From positions 1 to 64,000 of the forward strand of contig JASANG010003629.1 in NCBI GenBank assembly GCA_030248215.1: a stretch of 64,000 nucleotides of DNA. Direction: 5' to 3'. Below the pieces are notes generated by a model. It made no database searches. It was not told the origin of the DNA and was given only the letters and a program-made list of their open reading frames with translations. Positions 35,757-47,136 of the stretch are shown here, in pieces. This DNA comes from Enoplolaimus lenunculus. Lineage: Eukaryota; Nematoda; Enoplea; Enoplida; Thoracostomopsidae. Within the stretch, counting starts at the first letter, position 1. Each line of letters opens with the position of its first letter. The position numbers were made by a program, and so were the translations under genes.

Positions 35757-36504
35757 CGGATTTCTGAAATCTTATTTAAGTATTTACTTTTAAATATGTA
35801 CGTAAGTAAATATTTAAGTCACCTACTTAAGAAATACTGAACTTTTTGACATAAAACAACTACTGTAGTGACCCGAATAAGAGAGCGGACTGATATTTAT
35901 TTGGTGTCTCCTGATATATATCGGGTAATTGCAACTATACGTTGAATTGTGTATTTGATTTGTATCAAAAGCTCTTGAACCATAATAGAAGGATATACTT
36001 AGGAATGTACTTTCAAAATTTAAGGATGCTTTAAAGTTTCGAACTCAACTTTATTTGGTCCTGGAGTTATTTATCCACTACAAATTGGAATAATTGACAT
36101 TTAGGAACTCTAACAACGGTTTAGGTACTCTATCCGCTTACGGACTCTTATTAGGGATACAGAGTCCTATTGATTGGGACTCAAAATGGGGACCCCTCTT
36201 CAAACCCCCCCTCTTATTCGGGTCACTACAGTAAACGTCACACGTGAGCTACTGTAATAACAAGAAATCCATAGTTTTGCTTTATAATAAGGAAGGGATC
36301 ATTAGTCTACAACTTTAATTACACCAAGGTTAATACGAGTGCCCTGCTAATCTGTAATATACCAAATCTAGCCATGCAGTGACGTTAAGTATTTACATAA
36401 CTTAAATACGCTTTAAAAACGACAAAATGGTTAAGTAATGGTTTAGCGTATACTTAAAGTACTAAGTCGTACTTTAGTAGGGGTTTCATAAACTCAGTCA
36501 ATTG
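35757..36504. mobile_element. ACTTAAGTA foldback MITE interrupted by a second MITE
   Basis: The outer element begins GGATTTCTGAAATCTTATTT (about 35757) and ends GTAGGGGTTTCATAAACTCA (about 36504). It is split by the 35863-36231 element. The two outer parts keep the family order, including TTAAAAACGACAAAATGG on the right. Confidence 0.6.
35863..36231. mobile_element. CTGTAGTGACCCGAATAAGAG MITE nested in another MITE
   Basis: Inverted ends CTGTAGTGACCCGAATAAGA and CTTATTCGGGTCACTACAG, with TA duplicated at 35861-35862 and 36232-36233. Being inside the foldback element, it inserted later. Confidence 0.75.
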
Positions 36505-36722
36505 AGTATTTTATTTGTATATTACACTTAAAATAATTTGTATTACCAAAACAGCTATTAATTTTTGATTCTTCAATTTTTTTGCGCTGTTTTCAATGTT
36601 GAAGTTCAGCGGTTTAAAAATGTCTTTAAAATCATTCTCTGGGTTTCCAAAAAAGCGATTTAATTAACGCTTTCACACATAAAACAATTAAACCGTATGC
36701 ATCGTTTGGTCATTGTTACTTT

Positions 36723-36927
36723 GGCCCATGTAAACATCAGAGGCAGAACGTTTTTCTCTGGAACTACAGAAGAGTAAGCTTAAGCTTTAGACTAATTTTT
36801 TTTGCTTGGCTTCGGCTTTAGGCTTAGCCTTCGGAATATGCTCATACTTACGCTTAGGCTTACAGCTTACGCTTAGGCTTAGGGATATGCATCTATTACT
36901 GTTTCGCCCATGTTCTTTACAGTGGCC
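36723..36927. mobile_element. GGCC-type MITE with TTAGGC core
   Basis: GGCCCATGTAAACATCAGAG GCAGAACG at the left, CCATGTTCTTTACAGTGGCC at the right, core of GGCTTACGCTTAGGCTTAGG. Confidence 0.7.
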
Positions 36928-37342
36928 GTTTTACTTTGATGGCTGTAATACAAGCATATTCAACACGGTGTGTAAAATACAGCTACAAGCAACTAGCGGA
37001 GACAAAACATAATTCAATTTAATTAATATTGTGCCTTTCAGGTGGAAACTTTGCTTTTCAAATCTTATCTGATACAAACGCTAAAATTTCGTCAGGTTGT
37101 TTTTTTCCAATTAATAACAAACCGTAACTTATACGCATTATTTTAGCACAGACAAGACTCTGTATCAGTTGGTTTCATGAATTTTTTTCGTTGTATACAT
37201 ATAAATATAATTGGCATTTACTGTTGACAAACGTTTAATATAACTTGGTTTTTGCATGGTGCAAATCGATAGTAAAAAATAAAACGGAAACGAAAAAGTA
37301 AATTCGATGTAAAGTAAAAAGGAATTAGAATATCGAATAACT

Positions 37343-37599
37343 GCACTCTAAATTCCAGTGAATTCATAGATCAACTCAGACGGGAAATCAGTTATTTCTG
37401 AGTTAATAACAGTAAACTTAACTTTTACTCTGAGTTGAGTTAATTTGTCTCTACTCAAGTTGACTACGGAGGAGTTGATGAATTAAATTAGAATGAGTTG
37501 AATAAACTCACAATTATTGTGAGTTCTGATAGCGCTTACTCAGAGTGAGTGATACAACTCATTCTGAGTTAAAACCAACTCAGTGGCATTTACAGTGTG
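37343..37599. mobile_element. GAGTTGATTTTAACTCAG MITE, long copy
   Basis: Ends CACTCTAAATTCCAGTGAATT and CTCAGTGGCATTTACAGTGT are inverted (CACTGTAAATGCCACTGAG). The interior is built of GAGTTGA/TCAACTC words in both orientations. Confidence 0.65.
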
Positions 37600-38222
37600 A
37601 ATAGGTTTACTTTTGGTTTTACATTAAACATAACCAGGCTGTAAACAGATAGTAAATATAACGAAAACGGATATTGAAGTATAAAACTTTCAAAGAAGTT
37701 TTATTTTTCTGCCGCCACAATTGAGGCATGCAAACATTCACCAGGCTCTAAAAAAATTTAACGAAAAAATAGCGGATGCACCGGAATTTATATGATTTTG
37801 GTGGAATTTTGTAATATTCATTTCATATCAAACAATTGCAGCATATTGTTTGTAGTGAAAAATTGCGAGAAATTTGTGCGTGATTTTTAACTAATTTTGA
37901 GCACCAAAACAACAGAATTTCCAGTTTTTCTTTAACGTAAACGGGCACCGTTTTTTTACCAAAAACCGAAACGGATATCAGTTTACACCATCGTTTTAAT
38001 CAAAAATATCCTCCGCATGTAGATTTCGAATTATCTACCGCAAAGATAGCAATACCAATATTACAGAAATTAGCAGGATGCCGTGTAAGGATTACTAAAT
38101 AGGCCCATTACTGCAGGCTGATGGCTGCGTTGTAGAGAAGGGATTTTAGTCAGCTTTCAAGTATTAAGTCCAGATTTTACTTAAATTTTGTGGTGTCGAC
38201 TTTAAGGTCAGAGGTTTTCAAC
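37600..38222. other. Sequence without recognised features
   Basis: AT-rich, no long open frame, no obvious repeat family. Confidence 0.5.
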
Positions 38223-38259
38223 ATGGGTTGTAATAATTCATCAAACCAACGAGCTGTGG
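38223..38259 (+). CDS. Candidate N-terminal exon with a MGC acylation motif
   Basis: ATG followed by codons giving MGCNNSSNQRAV, then a donor-like G|GTAAAG in phase 1. MGC with following Ser/Asn is the classical N-myristoylation plus palmitoylation start. The phase matches the possible acceptor at the start of the first ubiquitin-protease exon (TTATAG, with CG completing a codon near 49301), 11 kb downstream. That link is inference only; a chance ATG is quite possible. Confidence 0.22.
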
Positions 38260-38520
38260 GTAAAGCCTGTAGTTAAATTTCAATTTAATTGCGCTATCTT
38301 TGTAATAAAATAAAATAGACTTTTTGGACACTGCAAATTTGTCACAATTTTTCAATTTTTAACTCATCTCCGACACTTTAAGTCAGGCGTCGATTTACGT
38401 CATGTTTCAGTAATCTAACCAACATTTGCTGCTTATATATCAACAAAACTATTGCGTCGAGCCAGCGAGCAAACCTTTAGTATTTGAAAAAAATCAAACA
38501 GAAAGCAAAAGTACGCGAAT

Positions 38521-38692
38521 GTACAGAAAAGGGTCGTAACAGTAGTAAAAGCATATTCCTAAGCTTAAGCCTAAGCCAAAGCCTAAGCGTAACAATGAGC
38601 ATGTTAAGCCTAAGCTAAAAAATAGTCTAAACCTTGAGCTTGCTCAATATATTGCAGCTGCGCAGAAAAACGTTCCGCCCCTGATCTTATTT
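38521..38692. mobile_element. GGCC-type MITE with TTAGGC core, worn
   Basis: GAAAAGGGTCGTAACAGTAG at one end and CGTTCCGCCCCTGATC at the other, with CCTAAGCCAAAGCC inside. Confidence 0.5.
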
Positions 38693-39029
38693 ACGTAAGC
38701 TGGTAAAACTTGAAAAAGTTTCGGTGAGAATTTGAACAGATTTTAATTATTTTTGGTACATCAGCACTGAAATTGACAAATAACGACAAAATTATTTACA
38801 TTGAACAATGTGTGAAAAGTTGATTATATTTCAACTGTTCATAAACGTGTCACATGCATCTGTTTAAGACTAATTTGTTTGATGAAATTACCGGTGTCAC
38901 ATACAGACCAAATATGCAATGTTGATTAGAACTATTAAACGAAAAATAAACCTACTACTTTTGTTTTTACAAGAATCGTAGCAGTTTCAACTACGGTAGC
39001 ACCTATGGAAAGCGAGGCCAATGTTTCTC

Positions 39030-39203
39030 TAAGGTGCGTAACAGTAGATTAAGCGCATTCCTAAGCATAAGCCTAAGCCTAAGCGTAGCAAAAATGAATT
39101 CCTAAGCCAAAGCCTAAGCAAAAAATGTAATCTAGAATCTAAACCTACTCTTTTGTAGACCCACCAGAAACCCTGACGCCCCTTTTAAAGTAACATGGGC
39201 CGA
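39030..39203. mobile_element. GGCC-type MITE, ACCCACCAGAAACC subtype
   Basis: AAGGTGCGTAACAGTAGATT, CCTAAGCC core, TCTAGAATCTAAACCTACTC, and the end TTTAAAGTAACATGGGCC. Confidence 0.6.
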
Positions 39204-39246
39204 AAGTGATATAATAGCAAAGTAAAGCTCTCGAGCGAAGGGAGCA

Positions 39247-39462
39247 ACACTGCGAAAAATGGCGAGTTAAATTGACTCCGTCTCTGAAATAGGCTCTAAG
39301 GGACTACACAAACTGAGTCAAATTCAACTCCGCCAGCGTCAATTTCGACGCACTGAGTCGCATGTTTGACTCTGGCGGAGTCGATTATGCCTCAGTTGGT
39401 GTAAGTCTAGCACAGCCTATTTCGGAGAGAGTCAATTTGACTCGCAATTTTTTGCGCTGTAG
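39247..39462. mobile_element. Foldback MITE (CACTGCAAAAAATGG family)
   Basis: Ends ACACTGCGAAAAATGGCGAG and AATTTTTTGCGCTGT. The halves are near-complementary around CTCCGCCAGCGTC and GACTCTGGCGGAGTC. Confidence 0.7.
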
Positions 39463-39776
39463 ACGCCAAACTTAATTTTAGCATTAAATACTAACACGGT
39501 ATAACTTTTGGTTTTGAAAAACCGGAGTGGGCACCTGTTCGCCCCTCTGCCTTTTTGTTGTGTCTCCGGGTTTCTTGCGTCATTTGCTTCTTTGTAAAAT
39601 TAAGTAATTTTAGTGTTCTCGGGCTTAAGGTCTCATCTTCCTGTTGATTTTTACTATTTAATTCCTTCTCAAATATACAGCAGACTGTAGGTAATGGTGA
39701 GAAAACTATAAAGTAATTGAAGTTAACCACGCCAGCGTTTACGCGTATGCGCAGTTATTAATGGTCAAGACGCGAA

Positions 39777-39911
39777 AGCCTTCTCACGTTCGTTAGTAGA
39801 CCTCCTATAGTTGAGTGCTGATTGTAAACGTTTCGCACACTTGAGACTGCGATCCCAATCCTGACCTAAACTTGTTATACGGTATAATAAATATTCATGT
39901 GAGAAAGGGTT
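39777..39911 (+). mobile_element. Truncated relative of the TTAA tRNA-like MITE
   Basis: Keeps the right end (ATATTCATGTGAGAAAGGG followed by TTAA) and a diverged tRNA-like part (TATAGTTGAGTGCTG, GCGATCCCAATCC). The left end is represented only by CCTTCTCACG near 39780. Confidence 0.5.
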
Positions 39912-40124
39912 AATATCATTGGTGTTAATATCGAAACCGATGTAAAAACAATCGCGAGCGATTTGAACTTCAAAACTTTCTTAATAAGTATGATTTTGAA
40001 AAATAATGAGTATATATATCTTAGAAACCTTGACAGTTGCATAATAATGTTGGACTAATTTAGTTTTGTAGCGGAATGAAAATGTTCTTTTAACTATCAG
40101 ATATATCGGGCTTTAGTTTTGGTA

Positions 40125-40338
40125 TGCCCTGGAAAAAATGGTTCGTCAAATTGACTCTTACCGAAATAGGCTTTTCGGGACTACACAAACTGTGTCAAAT
40201 TCGACTCCGCCAGAGTAAAACGTGCCACTGATTAAGCCGAATGTGACTCTGGTGGAGTCCAATTTTGTCTCAATTTGTGTAGTCTTGAAAAGCCTATTTC
40301 GGAGAGAGCCAATTTGACTCACCATTTTTTGCAGCGTG
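40125..40338. mobile_element. Foldback MITE (CACTGCAAAAAATGG family)
   Basis: GGAAAAAATGGTTCGTCAAA at the left, CTCACCATTTTTTGCAGCGT at the right, and the family's GGCTTTTCGGGACTACACAA motif in both orientations. Confidence 0.7.
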
Positions 40339-40879
40339 TAATTACTTAAATTTAACTGCTTATAACATTCGAATTTGTTTCATTCGACCTATTTTTATGG
40401 ATAATGCATATAATTTTAAACTCAACGCAGTTGGCTTGCTATATATTACGTATCTGCATAACTTAAAGACTGTTTATTAATGCAGGCAAAGATATAAAAG
40501 TAAAACATACATTTTGTAACAAAATGACTTTCTGGTTCGCATTGAATTGTCAACCCAGGTTTTCTGGTTCACTGTTGCCTAATTTACACTTGCCAAACCA
40601 ACGGGAGAGTTGCAGGTCGCTTTTATCCCCCATTTTTGTTGTCTCTTAGATACGCCAGTGAATTTAAGGTTGAATGACGGTATTTCTAGCACAACCTGAC
40701 AATTAAGTATATATTCCTAAACGAAAATAATAATTAATTCTGTATTTTTGGTTTCTAGTTTCAGTATGGAATCATATGGATACATCAAACAATTCATTTA
40801 TTTCCATGCCCAGCAGGCACCAAAACAAAATGCACATATATATGTATATCAATAAGTGCTAACCTGAACTCTATTATAT

Positions 40880-41908
40880 ATATAAAAAGCTGGATCGAAA
40901 CACATACGTATTTTGAGCAACATTCCAACAGATTTTTGTTTACGTAAAGCAAATTAAGTTTGTATGCATTTAGACACCTATCGTTTCAGATGTTTTATGC
41001 ATTTTATTTTGTTCACTTAAATATGAGAAGGCCCGGCAACAATTTATCCTACGGTCGAAGAAGCGTTAGTGCAGTTTCACATGTGTGCAACTACATGTAC
41101 CAGTATATATTTAGGTTATCATCAGTTTATTGATATAATAAAGAATAAAAAGTTTAAACAACACATATATTAAAGCTGGAACGCCACATATACGTATTTT
41201 GGGCAGCATTCCAACAGATTTTTGTTTACGTAAAGCAAATAAAGTTTGTATGCATTTACACACCTATCGTTTCAGATGTTTTATGTATTTTATTTTGTTC
41301 ACTTAAATATGAGAAGGCCCGGCAACAATTTATCCTACGGTCGAAGAAGCGTTAGTGCAGTTTCACATGTGTGCAACTACATGTACCAGTATATATTAAT
41401 GTTATCATCAGTTTATTGATATAATAAAGAATAAAAAGTTTAAACAACACATTTCATATTTCAGTTTTATCACATCTGTTCTTGCTCGATAAAAATTCAA
41501 TATTACAACTTGACCCAGCATTTGCCAGTAAATCGATATATTAAAGTTGGAACGCCACATATACGTATTTTGGGCAGCATTCCAACAGATTTTTGTTTAC
41601 GTAGGCAAATTAAGTTTATATGCATTTAGATACCTATTGTTTCAGATGTTTTATGTATTTTGTTTTATTCGCTTAAATATGAGAAGGCCATGCTACAATT
41701 TAGCCTACGGTCGAAGAAGCGTTAGTGCAGTTGCACATGTGTGTATCTACGTGTACTAGTATATATTAAGGTTATCATCAGTTTATTGATATAAGAAAGA
41801 ATAAAAAGTTTAGAGAACATATTTCATATTTCAGTTTTGTCAAATCTGTTCATGTTCCATAAAAATTCAATTTTACAACTTGACCCAGCATTTGCCAGTA
41901 AACGAATT
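40880..41908 (+). repeat. Tandem triplication, units of ~286, ~369 and ~374 bp
   Basis: Three head-to-tail units (about 40880-41165, 41166-41534, 41535-41908) share CATTCCAACAGATTTTTGTT, GGTCGAAGAAGCGTTAGTGC and TCATCAGTTTATTGATATAA. Units 2 and 3 also share an 85-bp 3' extension ending TTGACCCAGCATTTGCCAG that unit 1 lacks. Each holds a short conserved frame with YGRRSVSAV, but no intact gene is evident. Confidence 0.85.
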
Positions 41909-42341
41909 TTAAACATCATTGTGGTGCTGGGATTAAACGGTGTAACCAGAATTATCTGGAAGGGGAGTTACATTGTATAAAAATCCCGGCCCTTTTTACT
42001 ATTTGGGCCGCCCCGTTTTGCTGATGGTCCTGCAAAAGAGTTGGGTTCATGCATTTTAAACAATATTTTCTGGCTTAGGCTTAAGTCGTACACACTTTTC
42101 AACGCTTAGGCTTATCCCTTAGCCTTCGGAATATGCTTTAACTATAAGCCCATGAGCCTAAAAGTATTGCAAATTTTTGAACCGGGCTTCTTGCATCATT
42201 AATTGAAAAAGTTTCAAAAATTATTATTTGACCCCTAAAAACAACAGACATCTACTTTGTCAGCAACAATAAAAATATAGATCTTTTTACAATTGCAATA
42301 CTCAAAACGCTTTTACGTCAGACTAAAATTGAAAATCGCAG

Positions 42342-45300
42342 TCAAGGATTTTGATACAATTCTGGTTCATTACGCTGATCCTTTGACAAATACATCGGAT
42401 TCGCGTGACCACTGTCCATTCCATCACCAGACTGCGGCGGAAATCCGTGCGAAGTGCTTGCAAAGTTTGATCCAGTATTATCAGCAAAATTGCCAATTCC
42501 AGCGGAAAACGCTCTGTAGTGAACGTATAGTCCTTCTAGTGTAACAATGACGTGGGTAAAGCAGAAGAACTGAAAAATATAGTACACAACTCCAGAATGC
42601 AGATGTATATATTTTTAACAATTTAACCTGTTATATGTATCGAATTAAAAGCTTCTTGCATCAAAAATTGTTCTGTTGAAGAAGTCAACACTTACAGCCT
42701 TCTAAAGTAAAAATTTGTCCAACCACCCAGTGGGGATCTGTGTACAAATCGAAGCTGCAACTAGCGTGTAGGTACAATTTTGTGCGGTACGTAGACACTA
42801 TTAATTGTCCCGACACTGCTCGAAGAGAGTCAAGACAAAAGGTAAAAAAATTAAGTAAAATAAATAAGTGTATATACGTGTTTGTGTTGTTATGTATGTT
42901 TGCGATGCTATATGAATGCAGTGTAATATGTCTTTACGTCCTCGTTAGCGACTACCGGACTTTAGTGGTCTCGTAATAGAGTGTGTTAAAACGACGTCGG
43001 CCCTTACTCAGACCCAGACATTGTTTGCAGTACCGTGTGCAGTATAACGTGGATGTTCTAAGCAACAAACAGTGTGTATTGTAAATATTGTTAAACTTCT
43101 GATGATAGCGGCCCATGTTACTTTTAGGGCCGTCACGGCTTCTGGTGGGTCTGTAAAAGAATAGGCTTACATTCTAGACTGCATTTTGTTTGCTTAAGCT
43201 TAGGCTTAGGCTTAGGCTTAGAAATACGTTTTTGCAACGCTTAGGCTTAGGCTTATGCTTAGAAATACGTTTTTGCAACGCTTAGGCTTAGGCTTAGGAA
43301 TACGCTTAATCTACTGTTATGGCACTAAAAGTAACGTTAGCCGTGACTGCATTTAAAAATGCCTATTGCATCTATGCTATCAGTTTAGCGATAGGTTTTC
43401 AAACGGTTGAACTCTTGCAATTTACAAATTTTAAAGTTAACACAGAAGAATGACAAATTAAGTGCAAGACATGCGCTAAATTTTAAGCTCTCCATTTACT
43501 GGCTTAAAGAGCTACAAATTATACAGACTGGTGATAGGTGCTACACACATTTGAGAATACGTGTCAATGATTAAATCAATGATTACGCTGGAGTATATAC
43601 TTATATACGGATAATGTTCCGTACATTAGATTGGATAAAGTACTAAACGTTTTGGCTGTACTAAACATAAAGCTTCCGTTAACAATTTCATCTGTTAAAC
43701 GTCTGCACTTTTCAGGGGCAAACCGTTTTTCCGCGCGACTGCTGTGAATTCAGCTTAAGCTTTAGACCAATTTTTTTGCACAGGCTTTTACGCTTAGGTT
43801 TTGGCTTACGTATAGGCTTATCGTTGTGCTGGCCTATGTATAGAACAGAGCCGGAACAGTAGTATAAACATATTCCTACTGTCTAAGCATAAAGCCTAAG
43901 TCTAAGCCTAAGCCTAAGCCTAAGCCTAAGCAAAAAATTTAGTCTAAAGCTTAAACTGACTCCATTGCAGCCCCTCCGGAAAACGATCCGGCCCTATTAT
44001 ATACATGGGCCATTGTGCTTATAGGCTTGCCTCAGATTACGAAGATGTTTATACTACTGTAACAGCCCTGATCTATACATTGTCGCGGCGCTCAAAGATC
44101 CGATAGATCTTGGCTAACAACAACAACAATTTTGGACTCACTGACGCAGCAGCGAATGAGCTGTGTTGATTAGAACCGTTGTTTTTCGTCTCTGTGGCAA
44201 CAACTGCAGCAAAAATACCAGCGAAAAAATAAAATACAGCCCAAACTACACGGCGACCAATCTTCTGAAAATAATTTATCAAAATGTAAGCGTTTACTGC
44301 GGCGAACCTTCGTTGACGTTTTGGTGTTCACTCTCACTGAATATGACATACTGTAGTGACCCGAGTAAGAGAAGGAAGATAATAAGATGGCGGTCGCCAT
44401 TTTGAGTTCCAATCCAATGGAGTCCGTAGTCCTAAAAAGGGTCCGTAAGCGGATAGGGTCCCTAAACCCTAATTACAGTATATAAATGTCAATTATCCGT
44501 AATTGTAGCGCATAAATGACTCCAGGACCAAATGAAGTTGAGTTCGGAACTTTAAAGCGTACTTCTGTTTTAAAAGTAACATTCCAAAGTATAACCTTGG
44601 ATTATCGCTCTAGCTTTTGATACAAGGAAAAAAGTTTAATTCAACGAAACTGGGTTTCACCCTGATGACTACTGTTCTGTTTCTACAACTAGAAATTTCA
44701 AAACTTTGCATTGTAAGTATAACATTCGGACGTTAGAAATTTTGATGCAGAATAGATCGTACGGTTCCTTCGACAGAAATCAGAATTGGCTAAAAAACAA
44801 AAAGAATCGGTTCTACCTAGTACACTAACGTACACCAAGTTTTTGAAAGCTTCAAATTTTAGCTTAAGTTTGGCTAAAACCATTGAAGGTTTAAGATTAC
44901 AATTAAGATTAGGTTTCGGCTTAGACTTATGGTTAGACTTCAGCATGAGATACGAATTTTTAAGTACCGAATATTTTTTACATACCGCAAGCATCCATGG
45001 TCGAGTTGTTGTCAAATTTTCGTCAATAATTCGAAATAATCGCACAAAATAAATCAAAACGCTAATAATGAGATAGCTAATACAAACAAAATAAATATAG
45101 TTTCCATTTGATCCTGTCGAAGGTGTGGAATCTGCTGATCCGACGCATATTAGCACGATTGCGCTGTTCATCTGTTAAACAGTACGATAAAAGACTAAAA
45201 ATATCTTAGTCGCACACTGCAAAAGCGGTGAGTCAAATTGACTCTCTCCGAAATAGGCTCTGCGGGACTATAAACAGTTAAAGTCGAATCCGCCAGAGAC

Positions 45301-46314
45301 AAACGTGCTACTCAGTGAAACGAATTTGACTATGGCGGAGTCGAATTTGACTGTTTGCGTAGTCCCGTAGAGCCTATTTCGTGGAGAGTCAATTTGACTC
45401 ACCGTGTTTTGCAGTGTACTTACGCAGCGTATATATGGTTCGTGTCGTTTATAGGAGCGCTATTATCGTTTTATATGCCCCTGGCCGTTAAGTTCGAAAA
45501 ATCGTGTCAAAAATACCATGTAAATTTTAAACTTCACATTCCAAATTCCACGTTAAAAACAAAAGCAGCGTTGTGATTTTTAGTGTTTCGCAACGCAACT
45601 TTCGAGCATAAAGTTGGTATAACGTTTAATGTTTTGACCAATACAAAGAACATGCGCAGAACAGTATTATAAGCATATTCCAAAACCTAAAGTATAAGCG
45701 TAAGAATGAGCATATTCCTAAACCTAAAGCCTGAGCGGAAGAATGAACATATTCCTAAGCCTAAGCTTAGTCTAAGCCTAACCCAAGCAAAAAATTAGTC
45801 TAAAACTTAAGCTTTTACTCATTCTTGTTCCACGGGAAAACGTTCGTCCCCTGAACTTTAAATGGGCCTGTATTCGTGTGAAACGATTTCTAACTTAGCG
45901 ATATGTTTCACAAAATGCTTCTAATCAGGCCCGTAGCCAGCTCACCTTGATAAAGGGGATAAAACTATTCCAGGAGGGGCATCGAAGGGTTTTCAATGAC
46001 TTACAAGCAAGGTTGAAACATTTCTACGGTGTGCCAAAATTTTTTAAGGGGTGGCTGAGCCTTCCCCCTGCCCCCCCTTTGGCTACGGGCCCGTGTCTAG
46101 CTCGTATAATACTAGTTCCTATAACGGCTGTTCGACAATCTTGCATTCTACCGAAAAATTTGTAACAAATTTAAATTAATATCTTAACCAAAGACTTTTT
46201 CATATTTGAATTTTGCGATCTACAATACCATCGGCTTATAACTTTAAAACTTACAATCTCAGCGAGCAACACAATCCCTAGTAACGAGCTTGGATATGAT
46301 GAATCAAATTGCAT
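42342..46314 (-). CDS. Four-span MARVEL-domain membrane protein, complete in four exons
   Basis: Minus-strand exons 46255-46314 (ATG at 46314, context CAAAAATG), 44986-45171, 44142-44264 and 42342-42569 (stop TGA) all join in phase 0, with clean GT/AG borders, giving 198 residues. TM1 spans the first junction (SLLGIVLLAEI then NSAIVLICVG); TM2 is YFVCISYLIISVLIYFV, followed by RLFRI; TM3 is VVWAVFYFFAGIFAAVVAT; TM4 is AASFFCFTHVIVTLEGLY. Length, spacing and the polar/aromatic TM pattern match MARVEL proteins (MAL, CMTM, plasmolipin-like), which act in membrane apposition and vesicle traffic. The C-tail is Ser/Gly-rich, ending in an NPMY (NPxY-type) motif and ELYQNP. The first intron contains a foldback MITE and a GGCC-type MITE. 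Subfamily cannot be told by eye. Confidence 0.72.
43108..43345. mobile_element. GGCC-type MITE with TTAGGC core, in MARVEL gene intron 3
   Basis: GGCCCATGTTACTTTTAGGG at the left, GGCACTAAAAGTAACGTTAGCC at the right. Inside are two tandem copies of a segment with GCTTAGGCTTAGGCTTA and AAATACGTTTTTGCAACG. Confidence 0.65.
43831..44012. mobile_element. GGCC-type MITE with TTAGGC core
   Basis: GGCCTATGTATAGAACAGAG CCGGAAC and its inverted partner GGCCCTATTATATACATGGGC are well kept; the core is CCTAAGCCTAAGCCTAAGCC. Confidence 0.75.
44351..44650. mobile_element. CTGTAGTGACCCGAATAAGAG MITE, right end missing
   Basis: TA then CTGTAGTGACCCGAGTAAGA, followed by the family interior (GTCCGTAAGCGGATAGGG, CAAGTATAACC-type words). 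No inverted right end was found; the copy is truncated near 44650. Confidence 0.55.
45213..45418. mobile_element. Foldback MITE (CACTGCAAAAAATGG family)
   Basis: CACACTGCAAAAGCGGTGAG and CTCACCGTGTTTTGCAGTGT are inverted ends; the centre reads CCGCCAGAGAC and CTATGGCGGAGTC. Confidence 0.72.
45637..45868. mobile_element. GGCC-type MITE with TTAGGC core
   Basis: GACCAATACAAAGAACATGC GCAGAACAG at the left, GTCCCCTGAACTTTAAATGGGCC at the right, with CCTAAGCCTAAGC tracts and GTCTAAAACTTAAGC. Confidence 0.6.
45927..46093. mobile_element. CCCGTAGCCAGCTCACCTTG MITE
   Basis: CAGGCCCGTAGCCAGCTCAC at the left and TTTGGCTACGGGCCCG at the right. It lies between exons 1 and 2 of the MARVEL gene. Confidence 0.7.
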
Positions 46315-46494
46315 TTTTGCAGTTTACTGGATGCGAGTATTAATACATTATACGTTGGATATGAAGAAATTTAATTTTAAAAATAGTTCTAAAATGCTCC
46401 TAAATTGATCACTGGATGAATCTGTTTTAAGCTTTAAAATTTGTCCATTGAACATTATAAAATAGAGTTGGTTTTCATGCGGTGAATTAGTTTG

Positions 46495-46690
46495 CGGCCA
46501 ATGTTAATACTTTAATGGGAGTAAAGGTTTGTGGTGGATCTATAAAAGAGTGAGATTAGATTCTAGATTGCAATTTTTTCCTTAGGCTTTCGGCTTAGGC
46601 TTATGCATAGGCATAGGAACACATTTTGCAACGCTTAGGCTTAGGCTTAACCTTGAGAATAAGCTTAATCTACTGTTAATAAACAACTTT
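46495..46690. mobile_element. GGCC-type MITE with TTAGGC core, partial
   Basis: CGGCCAATGTTAATACTTTA, AGGTTTGTGGTGGATC, and GCTTAGGCTTAGGC before TTAATCTACTGTTA. Just upstream of the MARVEL start codon (minus strand). Confidence 0.5.
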
Positions 46691-46814
46691 TAAATTTAGG
46701 TATCGTTCCTATTGAACCGTTTGCACGAAACACGTTATATGAACCAATGCCACTTTTAAGACCGTAACGATAGATTAAGCGTATTGCTAAGCCTAAAACC
46801 TAAGCGTTGCAATT

Positions 46815-46990
46815 GCACTGCAAAAAATTGTGAGTCAAATTGGACTCTCTCCGAAAGAGGCTTTTCCGGACTACACAAACTGAGTGAAATTCGACTCCGC
46901 CAGAGTCAAATTCGACTTACTGAGGGACTCGGGTGAGTTGAATGTGACTCGGTTTTTGTAGTCCGGAAAAACTCACCATTTTTGAAGTGT
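46815..46990. mobile_element. Foldback MITE (CACTGCAAAAAATGG family), shortened
   Basis: GCACTGCAAAAAATTGTGAG and CTCACCATTTTTGAAGTGT flank CTCCGCCAGAGTC. The right half lacks the CCTATTTCGGAGAG portion. Confidence 0.65.
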
Positions 46991-47136
46991 GGACAAATAG
47001 GTGTCAGCACACGAAAGGTCTCTTAAAATTCATTTATAGACATGAAACAGCTGTTGCAAAAGCGGAAAGTATTCGACAAACTTTAGCTGCGATACGTTTT
47101 CAAACTTTTACATTCCGCAACTCGATTGTCGCGAAG

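Noticed and set aside
39491-39730. 79-codon minus-strand frame with a lysine-rich C-terminus
   Set aside because: No recognisable domain, no clear splice sites, surrounded by MITEs; too little to call.
45355-45576. Plus-strand frame with a hydrophobic stretch (FIGALLSFYMPLAV)
   Set aside because: Begins inside a foldback MITE and lies antisense in the first intron of the MARVEL gene; no partner exon.
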